Below are positions 44,184-55,484 of a DNA stretch of 64,000 bases, piece after piece; within the stretch, counting starts at the first letter, position 1, and each line of letters begins with the position of its first letter. The translations under genes were made by a program, and so were the position numbers. The notes beneath the pieces are model-generated. The model did not search any database and had not been told where the DNA came from. It saw nothing but the letters and a program-made list of their open reading frames with translations. Source of the DNA: Gammaproteobacteria bacterium (GTDB taxonomy: Bacteria; Pseudomonadota; Gammaproteobacteria; Pseudomonadales; Azotimanducaceae); the NCBI GenBank assembly GCA_026709365.1, contig JAPOTD010000136.1, forward strand, positions 1 through 64,000, given 5' to 3'.

Positions 44184-45894
44184 AGGCCCCTTGCTGGCCC
44201 TATTCGCATCCGCATTGGCTCAGGGCGCCAGCCCTGAGTCCGTGTTCGGCGCCAAGGGGGTGGTGGCCTCCCGTTCGCCGATCGCCTCCGAGGTGGGCGC
44301 CGCCGTGCTGCGCCGGGGCGGCAATGCGGTGGATGCGGCCGTGGCCACCGGCTTCGCCCTGGCCGTGACCCACCCCTCAGCAGGCAACCTCGGCGGCGGC
44401 GGCTTCATGCTGATCCGCATGGCGGACGGCGCCCTGGCCGCCAACGACCATCGGGAGAAGGCGCCGGGCGCCGCCTTCCGGGAAATGTTCCAGGACGAGC
44501 AGGGCAACGTGATCGAAGGGCTGTCCACGGCGTCGCACTTGGCGGTTGGCGTGCCCGGCTCGGTGGATGGCCTGCTCGGCGCCTTGGAGAAGTACGGCAC
44601 CTTGGCGCGGCGCGAGGTGATTGAGCCGGCGGTGCGCTTGGCCAAGGAGGGCTTTGCGCTGCCGCGCGACACCGCCCGCTCCCTCGCCGCGCGCCAGGCC
44701 GCCTTCGCGCGCCATGCGTCCAGCACAGCGGTCTTTGCCAAGGACGACGGAACGCCTTATGGCGCGGGGGAGGTCTTTCGCCAACCGGATCTGGCGGCGA
44801 GCCTTGAGCGGGTTTTGGAGCACGGACGGGCGGGCTTCTATACCGGCGAGACGGCGGATTTGATCGTTGCCGAAATGCAGCGCGGCGGCGGCTTGATCAG
44901 CCATGCGGACCTAGCGGGCTATCGCAGCGTTTGGCGGGAGCCGATTCGCGGCACCTACCGCGGCCACGACATCATCTCCATGCCGCCCCCGTCCTCGGGC
45001 GGCCTGCTGCTGGTGCAGATGCTCAACATGCTGGAGCCCTACGACATCGGCGCGATGGGCTTCGGCAGCGCTGCCGCCATGCACCACGTCATCGAGGCGG
45101 AGCGGCGCGCCTACGCCGACCGGGCGGAGCATCTTGGCGATGCCGACTTCCATCCCGTTCCCGTCGCGCAGATGACTGACAAGGCTTATGCGCTGCGGCG
45201 CTTCAGCGACTTCAACCCGCAGCGGGCGAGCCGGTCCGACGCGGTTGGGGCGGGCGCGGTGCCGCCGCCGGAGAGCCCGGACACCACCCATGTTTCGGTA
45301 CTCGACAAGGACGGCAACGCGGTCGCTTTCACAACCACCCTCAACCTCTCCTACGGCTCCAAGATCGTCGCCGCCGGCACCGGCATCCTCCTGAACAACG
45401 AGATGGACGACTTCTCCGCCAAGGACGACAACCCCAACGCCTTCGGCTTGTTGGGCGGCGACGCCAACGCCATCGAGCCTGGCAAGCGCATGCTGAGCTC
45501 GATGACGCCCACCTTGGTGGTCAAGGACGGCGACATCCTGCTGGTCACCGGCTCGCCGGGCGGCAGCACCATCATCACCACTGTCCTGCAGGTGGTGATG
45601 AACCTCATCGATCATCGCATGGATCTTTCCGACGCGGTGGGTAGGCCGCGCTTCCATCATCAGTGGCAGCCGGACCGAGTGATTGTCGAGCCGTTCGGCT
45701 TCTCCCCGGACACCTTGGCCATTCTCAAGGCCTGGGGCCATGAGCAGCTCGTGCCGATGTCGTTTGGCCGCGGCATCGGCGATGCCAACTCGGCGCTCCG
45801 GGTCGAGGGCGGCTTCCACGGCATGGCCGATCCGCGCAACGCCGGCGGGGCGGTGGGCGTCAATCGGCTCGATGCGCCGCCCGGCGGCTCCTGA
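44161..45894 (+). CDS. ggt: Gamma-glutamyltransferase (periplasmic)
   Basis: 577 residues from ATG 44161, chosen because a signal peptide follows (VVGPLLALFASALAQG). The frame is open upstream through the repeat element, and no Shine-Dalgarno is visible before 44161. Family text is clear: GNAVDAAVATGFALAVTHPSAGNLGGGGFML (in parts), SVDGLLGALEKYG, PPSSGGLLLVQMLNM. The autoprocessing and nucleophile Thr is the second T of DTTHVSVLDKDGN, followed by LNLSYGSKI and GKRMLSSMTPT, GSPGGSTI. The enzyme cleaves gamma-glutamyl bonds of glutathione and similar peptides. TPMT follows directly and may be co-transcribed. Confidence 0.93.
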   Translation: MRIAVNVVGPLLALFASALAQGASPESVFGAKGVVASRSPIASEVGAAVLRRGGNAVDAAVATGFALAVTHPSAGNLGGGGFMLIRMADGALAANDHREKAPGAAFREMFQDEQGNVIEGLSTASHLAVGVPGSVDGLLGALEKYGTLARREVIEPAVRLAKEGFALPRDTARSLAARQAAFARHASSTAVFAKDDGTPYGAGEVFRQPDLAASLERVLEHGRAGFYTGETADLIVAEMQRGGGLISHADLAGYRSVWREPIRGTYRGHDIISMPPPSSGGLLLVQMLNMLEPYDIGAMGFGSAAAMHHVIEAERRAYADRAEHLGDADFHPVPVAQMTDKAYALRRFSDFNPQRASRSDAVGAGAVPPPESPDTTHVSVLDKDGNAVAFTTTLNLSYGSKIVAAGTGILLNNEMDDFSAKDDNPNAFGLLGGDANAIEPGKRMLSSMTPTLVVKDGDILLVTGSPGGSTIITTVLQVVMNLIDHRMDLSDAVGRPRFHHQWQPDRVIVEPFGFSPDTLAILKAWGHEQLVPMSFGRGIGDANSALRVEGGFHGMADPRNAGGAVGVNRLDAPPGGS

Positions 45895-45905
45895 GCGCGG
45901 CGGGA

Positions 45906-46568
45906 ATGCGCTCGGAGTTTTGGCTGGAGCTCTGGCGCAGCGGCCAGTTGGGCTTTCATCAAGCCACCGTCAACCCGTGGCTGGCGAAGCATTGGCCGAC
46001 GTTGTGCCTGACTAGCGATTGCCCCGTGTTCGTGCCCCTGTGCGGCAAGTCCCTTGACCTGGCGTGGCTGCGCGCCCTGGGGCACCGGGTCATCGGCGTG
46101 GAGCTTTCGGAAATTGCCGTGCGCAGCTTCTTTGAGGAGGCGGGGACGCCGTTCAAGATGTCCAACAGCGCCGGCGACCTGCCGCGCTTCAGCAGCGGCG
46201 GCATCCACATCTACTGCGGCGACTACCTGGAGCTGAGCACCCCGCACCTGGAGGCGGCGCCGGGCGCCTTCGACCGGGGCGCGCTGGTGGCCCTGCCGCC
46301 TGAGCAGCGGGCCGTTTACGCCGACCACCTCCAGCGCATTCTGCCGGTGGGCGCCCAAGTGCTGCTCATCACCTTGGACTACGACCAGGAACGCGTGCCG
46401 GGGCCGCCGTTCGCGGTGTCGCAGGCCCAGGTGCGCGCGCTCTATGGCGACAGATGCCGAATTCGCAAGCTCGATTCGGCCCCTACGGAGGAACTGCCGC
46501 CGCGTTTCCGTGAGGCTGGCATCAAGATGGCGGATGAGGACATCCACCTCCTCACCAAGGTCGATTGA
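45906..46568 (+). CDS. tpm: Thiopurine S-methyltransferase family protein
   Basis: 220 residues, starting 11 bp after ggt. Class I SAM-dependent methyltransferase with bacterial TPMT landmarks: FWLELWRSGQLGFHQATVNPWL at the N-terminus (in parts), VFVPLCGKSLDLAWLRALGH as the SAM-binding segment, VIGVELSEIAV and FDRGALVALPPEQR. Bacterial TPMTs methylate thiopurines and tellurite or selenite species, giving metalloid tolerance. Its proximity to ggt (glutathione breakdown) is suggestive only. Confidence 0.92.
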   Translation: MRSEFWLELWRSGQLGFHQATVNPWLAKHWPTLCLTSDCPVFVPLCGKSLDLAWLRALGHRVIGVELSEIAVRSFFEEAGTPFKMSNSAGDLPRFSSGGIHIYCGDYLELSTPHLEAAPGAFDRGALVALPPEQRAVYADHLQRILPVGAQVLLITLDYDQERVPGPPFAVSQAQVRALYGDRCRIRKLDSAPTEELPPRFREAGIKMADEDIHLLTKVD

Positions 46569-46630
46569 GGCGCCCATTGCGCAAGGCGCGATTCGATCCC
46601 AATGGGGACAAAGAACTCGTTTTCAAGATC

Positions 46631-46657
46631 TTTGAATCGCGCTGGCGGCCCCCATCT
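46631..46657 (+). promoter_or_regulatory. Sigma-32-like heat-shock promoter
   Basis: TTTGAAT (46631-46637) resembles the sigma-32 -35 CTTGAAA and CCCCATCT (46650-46657) exactly fits the -10 CCCCATNT, with a 12-base spacer (usual 13-14). It lies about 45 bp before the Hsp20 start, in the right place and orientation for heat-shock control of that gene. Confidence 0.6.
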
Positions 46658-46702
46658 TTGTCTTGTCGCGGCGTTAAGCCGAGCCAACACAAGGAGATGA
46701 AA

Positions 46703-47128
46703 GTGAACCTGGTCAATTGGAACCCCATTCGCGAGTTTGACGCACTCATCAACCCGTTCGGCGGCCGCGGGGCCTCCCGTGCCCAAGCCGTTGAGGCGAC
46801 CGGCTGGCTGCCGCCAGTCGATATCGCCGAAGTGGCGGATGCCTACCACATCGAGGTGGAGCTGCCCGCGGTGGCGAGCGACGACATCGCCGTGACGGTC
46901 AAGGACTCCGTGCTCACCGTAAGCGGCGAGCGCCGCCGCGAGGACCTGGCCGACGGACGGCGCCATCGGGTGGAGCGGCGCTTCGGCAAGTTCTCGCGCA
47001 GCTTCCGGCTGCCGGAGGACGTGGACGAGGAGGCCATTGACGCCTCCGCCAAGGATGGCGTGCTGCGTCTGAAGGTGCGCAAGCGCGAGCAGGCAACGCC
47101 CCGCGCCATTCCCGTCCAGGTGCATTGA
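46703..47128 (+). CDS. Hsp20 family small heat-shock protein
   Basis: 141 residues. GTG 46703 is preferred: AAGGAG ends at 46696 and sits six bases from it, while ATG 46697 directly touches the Shine-Dalgarno. The alpha-crystallin domain covers about 38-135 (PPVDIAEVADAYHIEVELPAV in parts, VLTVSGERR, FRLPEDVDEEAIDASAKDGVLRLKV in parts). The C-terminal ATPRAIPVQ holds the I-X-V type tail motif. It is a holdase that keeps unfolded proteins soluble. A sigma-32-like promoter and a following strong hairpin make it a single-gene transcription unit. Confidence 0.93.
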   Translation: MNLVNWNPIREFDALINPFGGRGASRAQAVEATGWLPPVDIAEVADAYHIEVELPAVASDDIAVTVKDSVLTVSGERRREDLADGRRHRVERRFGKFSRSFRLPEDVDEEAIDASAKDGVLRLKVRKREQATPRAIPVQVH

Positions 47129-47134
47129 CGGCAT

Positions 47135-47162
47135 GGGGCCGCCGCCCGCTGGCGGCGGCCCC
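47135..47162 (+). terminator. Strong GC hairpin after hsp20
   Basis: Perfect 12-bp stem GGGGCCGCCGCC (47135-47146) and GGCGGCGGCCCC (47151-47162) with loop CGCT, seven bases after the Hsp20 stop. No T-run follows (AACCCC), so it is a terminator-like or stabilising hairpin. Confidence 0.6.
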
Positions 47163-47342
47163 AACCCCGCTGTGCCGGGACGAGGTCGTCCCGCCCCCCT
47201 TCCGAAGCCATGCGGACTTCAGCCGGGGGTGGCTCGGCCTTCCAGCCATTGCCGGGCAGTTCGCTGCGGACTGTGCGCGTGTTTTAAGCAAGCGGCCCCC
47301 TAGGGTGTTTGCCGTCCGCATCGCGCCGCGGGCCTTCTCGTC

Positions 47343-47427
47343 CCGGGAGTCCTCTGAGTTCGGGCGTCGTCCCCCGGATAAGGGCGTCCCGCCCTCGACT
47401 GAATCGCGACAATGACCTGAGCCACTG
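47343..47427. repeat. Palindromic repeat element, copy D (right-hand half)
   Basis: In the 393-bp gap between hsp20 and acnA. CGGGAGTCCTCTGAGTTCGG (from about 47344) matches the spacer of copy B with a few changes, followed by AAGGGCGTCCCGCCCT (47380-47395) and CGACTGAATCGCGACAATG, then ACCTGAGCCACTGC, the same end found at 29.0 and 32.5 kb. Only one unit is present, so this is a partial copy. Apart from this and the hsp20 hairpin the gap shows nothing clear; the acnA promoter should lie at about 47430-47500. Confidence 0.65.
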
Positions 47428-47521
47428 CTTTCGCGTAGCGCCTCCGAAGCGCTGCGGTTTTAGGGCAAAATACGCGGCTTTCCATCCATCCGGCCCATGC
47501 GGGCAGAACAAGGACGCCGCC

Positions 47522-50221
<2,700 letters not shown>

Positions 50222-50246
50222 CGCGTGTTCGGGTTGGGTCGCAACC

Positions 50247-50630
50247 ATGCCCTATCGGCTGCTTGCCGATTTGCTGGTGGCGCTGCACTTCGGCTTCATC
50301 CTGTTCGCCGTCCTCGGCGGCCTGTTGGCGCTGCGCTGGCCGCGCCTCGCCTGGGTGCATGGCGCCGCCTTGGTTTGGGCGGCATCGGTTGAAGTCTTCG
50401 GTCTCACCTGTCCTTTGACGCCTTTGGAGGTGGCGCTCAGGCTCGAAGCTGGCCTTGAGGGCTATTCAGGCGGGTTCATCGAGCGCTATCTTGTGCCCGT
50501 GGTGTACCCGCCGGGCTTGTCGCGGTCCTCGCAATGGCTGCTGGCGGGCGGTTTGATCCTGGTCAACGCCTTGGTCTACGGATGGGTTTGGCGCCGACGG
50601 CGCAACGGCTTTCAGCGTTTTCCCGGTTGA
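50247..50630 (+). CDS. DUF2784 membrane protein
   Basis: 127 residues from ATG 50247. Three to four hydrophobic segments: LLADLLVALHFGFILFAVLGG, WVHGAALVWAASVEVFG (with the family's LTCPLTPLE just after), and LLAGGLILVNALVYGWVW. SGGFIERYLVPVVYPPGL between the last two is typical of DUF2784. Function unknown. It is directly behind acnA on the same strand and is probably read from that transcript. Confidence 0.82.
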   Translation: MPYRLLADLLVALHFGFILFAVLGGLLALRWPRLAWVHGAALVWAASVEVFGLTCPLTPLEVALRLEAGLEGYSGGFIERYLVPVVYPPGLSRSSQWLLAGGLILVNALVYGWVWRRRRNGFQRFPG

Positions 50631-50728
50631 CCGTGCGGGCAGATGATTCGCGTCGGAGGTCCGCACGGGTCTTTGCCGCCACCAAATCCGCGATGGCGCA
50701 TGGTGAGATTGCATCGCCCCTTCCCAGA

Positions 50729-50758
50729 TGCAAAATAGAAATTGATTTCTATTTTGCA
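50729..50758. promoter_or_regulatory. Perfect palindrome at the 5' end of DUF4143 gene 1
   Basis: Two 14-base arms, TGCAAAATAGAAAT (50729-50742) and ATTTCTATTTTGCA (50745-50758), are exact complements around TG. It is AT-rich in a GC-rich region. The last base begins AGGA, the apparent ribosome-binding site, and the start codon is 11 bases on. It could be an operator or an RNA hairpin hiding the ribosome site. The second DUF4143 gene has an unrelated palindrome in the same place. Confidence 0.7.
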
Positions 50759-50768
50759 GGACCAACCC

Positions 50769-51941
50769 ATGATTCCCCGCGAGATCACGTCCGTCCTCAG
50801 GCATCGCTTGGCTCAATTTCCCGCCGTGGCGCTGGTGGGCTCCCGCCAATGCGGCAAGACCACGTTGGCACGTTCGCTGGGCGGCGTTTACTACGACCTG
50901 GAGCAGCAGGAGGAGCGTCTGCGGCTTGACTTGGACTGGCCGCGCTTGATGGATTCGGCTGAGCTTCTGGTCTTGGATGAGGCCCAGGCTTGGCCGACGC
51001 TGTTTCCTCGTCTCAGAGGCGCCATCGATGCCGAGCGCGAACGCAACGGTCGTTTCCTGCTGCTCGGCTCGGTTTCGCCGACGCTGATGCGGGACGTGTC
51101 CGAATCCTTGGCCGGCCGGCTGGCGCTGCTGGAGCTGACGCCCCTGTCGTTGGCCGAACTGCCCGAATCGGCCCGTGGCCTGCGTTGGCTGCTGGGCGGC
51201 TACCCTGACGGCGGGGTGCTGGAATCCGGTCGGAGCTTCCCCGTCTGGCAGTCGAACTACCTCTCGCTGCTCGCCCAACGCGACCTCCCGGCTTGGGGAC
51301 TGCCCGCGGCGCCGCAGACCACCGAGCGCCTGCTGGCCATGCTGGCCGCTGTGCAGGGCCAGGAGTGGAATGCGAGCGCTGTCGGCAAGGGCCTGGCGCT
51401 CTCCTACCACACCGTGAACGGCTACCTTGACCACTTGGAGGGCGCCTTCCTGATTCGCCGTCTGCCAGCCTACCACGGCAACATCCGCAAGCGCTTGGTA
51501 AAGCGCCCCAAGCTGCATTGGCGGGACAGCGGCTTGCTGCACGCCTCCCTGCAGATCGCCGATGGGGCGGCGCTGCTGCGCCATCCCATGGTCGGTGCGA
51601 GCTGGGAGGGGTTCGTGGTGGATCAGTTGCTCACTGCGCTTGAGCAAGCGGGCTGCGCCTTCCGCGCCCACCACTTGCGAACCGCCGACCGGCGCGAGAT
51701 CGACCTCGTTTTGCAGTTCCCCGCCGCCCCGGCGACCAAGCGGCCGGAGACGTGGGCGATTGAGGCGAAGCTGACGGCCAGCCCGCACCCGGAGGACTTG
51801 GCGCGGTTGAACGCTGTCGCCGACCTCATCGGCGCGCATCGGCGCATTCTGGTGACGCACTCAGGCCAGTGGATGGAGGGGGAGCGCGCGGCGGTCGGCA
51901 GCTTGGGCGATTGGGTGGACTGGATCCTGGACAACGCCTGA
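50769..51941 (+). CDS. DUF4143 (AAA_14) ATPase 1
   Basis: 390 residues from ATG 50769 with AGGA eight bases upstream. N-terminal P-loop: AVALVGSRQCGKTTLAR (Walker A about 24-32) and LLVLDEAQAWP (Walker B). GRFLLLGSVSPTLMRDVSESLAGR holds the sensor region. The middle helices (AVGKGLALSYHTVNGYLDHLEGAF) form a winged helix, and the C-terminal DUF4143 domain has a PD-(D/E)XK-like motif, REIDLVLQF...WAIEAKLT, with D/E-x-K. Such ATPases are abundant in bacteria and archaea with unknown role, often in accessory DNA. A paralogue lies at 54321-55484. A perfect palindrome abuts its start region. Confidence 0.85.
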   Translation: MIPREITSVLRHRLAQFPAVALVGSRQCGKTTLARSLGGVYYDLEQQEERLRLDLDWPRLMDSAELLVLDEAQAWPTLFPRLRGAIDAERERNGRFLLLGSVSPTLMRDVSESLAGRLALLELTPLSLAELPESARGLRWLLGGYPDGGVLESGRSFPVWQSNYLSLLAQRDLPAWGLPAAPQTTERLLAMLAAVQGQEWNASAVGKGLALSYHTVNGYLDHLEGAFLIRRLPAYHGNIRKRLVKRPKLHWRDSGLLHASLQIADGAALLRHPMVGASWEGFVVDQLLTALEQAGCAFRAHHLRTADRREIDLVLQFPAAPATKRPETWAIEAKLTASPHPEDLARLNAVADLIGAHRRILVTHSGQWMEGERAAVGSLGDWVDWILDNA

Positions 51942-51954
51942 ATCCAAGCCAGCC

Positions 51955-53460
51955 TCATCTGGCCCGTTTCCATCGAGTGCCCGTCCTCGTGTCCTCCAGT
52001 TCGATTCCGGCTTCGGCCAGTTGATCGCGGATGGCGTCGGCACGATTAAAGTCCCGGTCCTTGCGGGCTTGGTTGCGCTCGGCGATGCGGGCTTCGATGT
52101 CTTGGGGCGAGTGAGGCTCGACCGCCAAGTGAGCGGAGCTTTCCGCTCCCGCTGCGGCGCCCTCCGCATCCAGCGCACCCACCAACTCCCCACGGAACGC
52201 CACGGCTGCATCAATGGGAGCAGGGACTGCCGCCCCGCCCTGAAAGTACACCTCAGCAGACTTGCCAAGCAGCCCGAGCAGCCAGCCGCCGGCCTTCAGC
52301 TTAAGTCGCAGGCGCTCGGCTTCGGCGGCATCCCCGGTTCGGTTCAGCGCCCCGGCGATGCCGTGCAGCGCGGCCAAGGCGCCGGGCGTGTTGAGGTCGT
52401 CGGCCAGCGCCGTCAGCACCTCTTCGGGAAACTCCTCCGCGCCCGGCCCGGTCGGCGCACCGAACTCTTCAGGCGACTCCCCGCCCCGCAGCGCCCCGTA
52501 GAGACGGTCCAAGCTGCGGCGGGATTGGTCCAGCAGTTCGTCCGACCAAACCAGGGGCGAGCGGTACTGGCCGGAGAGCAGCGCGTAGCGCAGGGTTTCC
52601 CCGTCGTGGCGCTGCCGCAGGTCGGCAATGGTGACGATGTTGCCGAGCGACTTGGACATCTTCTCCTGGCCCAAGGTCAGCATGCCGTTGTGCAGCCAGT
52701 AGCCCACGCAATCGTGCTGCCCGTGGGCGCAGCGCGATTGCGCCAGCTCGTTCTCGTGGTGGGGAAAGGCCAGGTCCGCGCCGCCGCCGTGTATGTCGAT
52801 GCGGGTGCCCAAGTGGGTTTGGATCATCGCCGAGCACTCGATGTGCCAGCCGGGGCGCCCCCGCCCCCAAGGGCTCTCCCAGCCGGGCAGTTCCGAAGCG
52901 GAGGGCTTCCAGAGCACGAAGTCCTTGGGATCGCGCTTGTACGGCGCCACCTCCACCCGGGCGCCATCGAGCATGTCCTCAAGCGAACGATGGGAAAGGC
53001 AGCCGTAGTGGGGGTCGGCAGGCACATGGAACAGCACGTGGCCGGAGGCCTCGTAGGCAAAGCCTTGGCCGATCAGCGTCTCGATCATGGCGATGATTTC
53101 CGCGATGTGCCCCGTGGCCCGGGGCTGCACGTCAGCGGGAAGAACGCCCAGCGCCTTGATGTCATCGTTGTAGGCGGCGCTGAAGCGGTCCGCCAAGGCC
53201 TGTATGGGCTCGCCGTTGGCCAACGCCTGGGCATTGATCTTGTCATCCACGTCAGTGATGTTGGAGACGTAAACCACCTCGGGGTAAACGGTCTTCAGCA
53301 GGCGTCGCAGCACGTCGAACACCACCGCCGGGCGGCCGTTGCCGATGTGTACCGGGCCGTACACGGTGGGTCCGCAGACGTAGAGCGTCACCCGTTGGGG
53401 ATCCTGCGGGCGAAAGACCTCCCTGCGCCCGGATTGGGTGTTGTGGAGCTTGATTTGCAT
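51955..53460 (-). CDS. cysS: Cysteinyl-tRNA synthetase
   Basis: 501 residues from ATG 53460; the longer open frame upstream is not family-like. Class I synthetase that charges tRNA-Cys. Zinc ligand Cys is in LYVCGPTVYG (about residue 28), the HIGH-type motif is VHIGNGRP (about 36), and KMSKSLGN (about 267) is the KMSKS loop. WHIECSAMI and GGGADLAFPHHENE supply further zinc ligands and the family signature. The C-terminal helices end with ARTKDRDFNRADAIRDQLAEAGI-type text (DFNRADAIRDQL). Full length and intact. It overlaps nothing; the convergent DUF4143 gene ends 13 bp away. Confidence 0.97.
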   Translation of the reverse strand: MQIKLHNTQSGRREVFRPQDPQRVTLYVCGPTVYGPVHIGNGRPAVVFDVLRRLLKTVYPEVVYVSNITDVDDKINAQALANGEPIQALADRFSAAYNDDIKALGVLPADVQPRATGHIAEIIAMIETLIGQGFAYEASGHVLFHVPADPHYGCLSHRSLEDMLDGARVEVAPYKRDPKDFVLWKPSASELPGWESPWGRGRPGWHIECSAMIQTHLGTRIDIHGGGADLAFPHHENELAQSRCAHGQHDCVGYWLHNGMLTLGQEKMSKSLGNIVTIADLRQRHDGETLRYALLSGQYRSPLVWSDELLDQSRRSLDRLYGALRGGESPEEFGAPTGPGAEEFPEEVLTALADDLNTPGALAALHGIAGALNRTGDAAEAERLRLKLKAGGWLLGLLGKSAEVYFQGGAAVPAPIDAAVAFRGELVGALDAEGAAAGAESSAHLAVEPHSPQDIEARIAERNQARKDRDFNRADAIRDQLAEAGIELEDTRTGTRWKRAR

Positions 53461-53533
53461 GTGATCGGCCTTGGACTGCCCACCGTTGCGCCAAGCCGCA
53501 CAGTATAGCCGTGACGGGTAAGGGCGTGCGGGC

Positions 53534-53908
53534 CTATCGCCAGTGGCCAGGCGCTTCCACGGCTTCCTCATCGCCCGGCCACGGCGGCATGGAGGCGATG
53601 ATGAAGCGCAACTCGTCGGTGCCGGTGTTGCGAAACTGGAACGCCGTCCCCGGCGCAATGGTCAAAGCCGTGCCAGGGGAGACCTCGACCATGCGCTCCT
53701 GCGCGCCGCGCTTGCGCCAAACCTGTCCGTGCCCGGCGATGCAGTACCAAATCTCCTCAATGGTTGCGTGCTGCACGGCCTTGGACGTTGCGCCGATGGG
53801 CAGGGTGCATTGGACGAGGCTGGCACGGCTACCCCGGACGAGCTTGCGAACCTCGCTGCCGTCCGGCGCGATTTCCGTGGGTTGGCCAGACAACTGGGCT
53901 CGATCCAT
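53534..53908 (-). CDS. Single-domain cupin
   Basis: 124 residues. Cupin 2 features: LPIGATSKAVQHATIEEIWYCIAGHGQVWRK in parts (His and Glu ligands around QHATIEEIWY), then VSPGTALTIAPGTAFQFRNTG as the second motif. A cupin of this kind may bind a metal and a small ligand; substrate unknown. It lies upstream of cysS on the same strand, 73 bp away, and probably has its own promoter in the gap to its right. Confidence 0.75.
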   Translation of the reverse strand: MDRAQLSGQPTEIAPDGSEVRKLVRGSRASLVQCTLPIGATSKAVQHATIEEIWYCIAGHGQVWRKRGAQERMVEVSPGTALTIAPGTAFQFRNTGTDELRFIIASMPPWPGDEEAVEAPGHWR

Positions 53909-54320
53909 CGGCGGGTTGCCCGAGCGTCAGCCTTGCGGCGCGCTGGCCTCGGCAGCCGGCCGGGCGGCAGCAAAGGCTAACGGCGGGCAAATGGCGCTGT
54001 TGGCGATTTCCATGTGCCCATTCTAAGCCTTTCTCATGGCATGAACTTCGACTTCAAGGCCGTGCGAGCGCACGGTTCGCATGACCTCATTCTCCTTGCC
54101 CATCGTTCGCTTGCCGGGGAGAACCTGCATGATCGCATTGCTGAGCCGGCGGAACTCGAACTTCGCCAAACGCCGACGGAATTGAATCTAAGCGATTAGG
54201 TCAAGTTCGAACGCTCTTGACTGAGCGGTGGTGCGGCCGGAAACCCGCCATCCTGCCCTTGCAATGCCATTCGCCACAGCATTGACCCCAAAGCCTGAAT
54301 CAAACGGAGCTGCCAGCAGT
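53909..54320. other. Intergenic stretch with a doubtful short ORF
   Basis: This 412-bp gap separates the cupin and DUF4143 gene 2. On the minus strand a TTG-started frame of about 50 codons (FEFRRLSNAIMQVLPG, KENEVMRTVRSHGLEVEV) between roughly 54025 and 54180 reads like protein but lacks a ribosome-binding site. Nothing else is supported. Confidence 0.3.
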
Positions 54321-55484
54321 TCAGGCTGCGTTGCCAGCCAATGCCGCCAAGTTGGTGACGTCGATGTTGGGGGTGAGCGGGTAGGTCTCGTTGCCGGGAT
54401 AGACGATGGTGATGCGATCCAGCGCCAGGTCCTTGAGCGCCGAATGCATGGATCGCGTGGGCTTGGGCGCCGATGTGTACTTGAACTCGAACGCCCGCAG
54501 ACGGCTTCCCCGCACCACCAGCAGATCGAGTTCCGCTTCGGTGTGGGTGGCCCAGAAGTGGCATTCGGCGGACTCGGCCCCAAGCATCTGAATTGCCTGC
54601 TCCAGCGCAAATCCCTCCCAGGAGGCGCCGATGCCGGGATGGGCGCGCAGGGACTCCAGGTCCGGCAGGTTCAGCAACGCATGCAGCAGCCCGGCATCGC
54701 GGACGTACAGCTTGGGCGATTTCACCTGGCGTTTGTGGACGTTGGCGTGCCAAGGCTGCAGCAGGCGCACCATGAAGGTGCCGCTCAGGATGTCGAGATG
54801 GCGCTTGACGGTGGGTTGCGAGACATCCATGGAACGCGCCAGTTCGGAGGCGTTCAGCAGGCTGCCGTGGCGGTGCGCGAGCATCATCCAGAAGCGGCGC
54901 ATGGTGGCGGCGGCAAAGTCGATGCCGAGGGCCGGCAGGTCGCGTTCCAGCAAGGCGGTGACGTAGGCCTTTCGCCAGACCATGCTGTCGGCGTTGGTTT
55001 TGGCCAAATAGGCGGGCGGGAAGCCGCCGCGCAGCCACAGGCGCTGCAGGTTCCCGGCTTCAAAGGCCGTGAACGGCGGCAGCTCTAGGAAGGCGATGCG
55101 CCCGGCCAGGGTTTCCGAAGATTGCCGGATCAGCGCCCGGGATGCGCTGCCGAGGATCAGATACCTTTGCCGACGTGGCCTGCGGTCCACCAGTACCCGA
55201 AGAAGGGGAAAGAGCTCGGGCGCGCGCTGCACTTCGTCGATGACGATGAGGCCTTCCAAAGGCTCCAGCGCGAGCTTGGGATCGGCGAGGCGGTTGAGGT
55301 GCTCAGGATCCTCAAGGTCGAAGTAGTGGATGGCTCGGCGGCGTTCTGGTGTGCTTGAGCGCAGCGAGGCGACGTACTCCCGCGCCAACGTGGTTTTGCC
55401 GCATTGGCGCGGGCCGAGGATGCCTACCATGGGATGGCTTCTGAAGTAGTCGCCCACTTTGCCGAGAAACGCTTTTCGTTCCAC
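54321..55484 (-). CDS. DUF4143 (AAA_14) ATPase 2
   Basis: 387 residues with a GTG start at 55484. P-loop GILGPRQCGKTTLAREY (about 19-35), Walker B LIVIDEVQRAPELFPLLR, sensor RYLILGSASRALIRQSSETLAGR in parts. ARSMDVSQPTVKRHLDILSG is a winged helix and the C-terminal DUF4143 domain carries EAELDLLVVRGSRLRAFEFKYT, the D...E-x-K nuclease-like motif. It shares layout and signature text (GASWEGF) with the first DUF4143 ATPase at 50769 but is clearly diverged. The start codon is the last base triplet beside a 22-bp-arm palindrome. Role unknown. Confidence 0.85.
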   Translation of the reverse strand: MERKAFLGKVGDYFRSHPMVGILGPRQCGKTTLAREYVASLRSSTPERRRAIHYFDLEDPEHLNRLADPKLALEPLEGLIVIDEVQRAPELFPLLRVLVDRRPRRQRYLILGSASRALIRQSSETLAGRIAFLELPPFTAFEAGNLQRLWLRGGFPPAYLAKTNADSMVWRKAYVTALLERDLPALGIDFAAATMRRFWMMLAHRHGSLLNASELARSMDVSQPTVKRHLDILSGTFMVRLLQPWHANVHKRQVKSPKLYVRDAGLLHALLNLPDLESLRAHPGIGASWEGFALEQAIQMLGAESAECHFWATHTEAELDLLVVRGSRLRAFEFKYTSAPKPTRSMHSALKDLALDRITIVYPGNETYPLTPNIDVTNLAALAGNAA

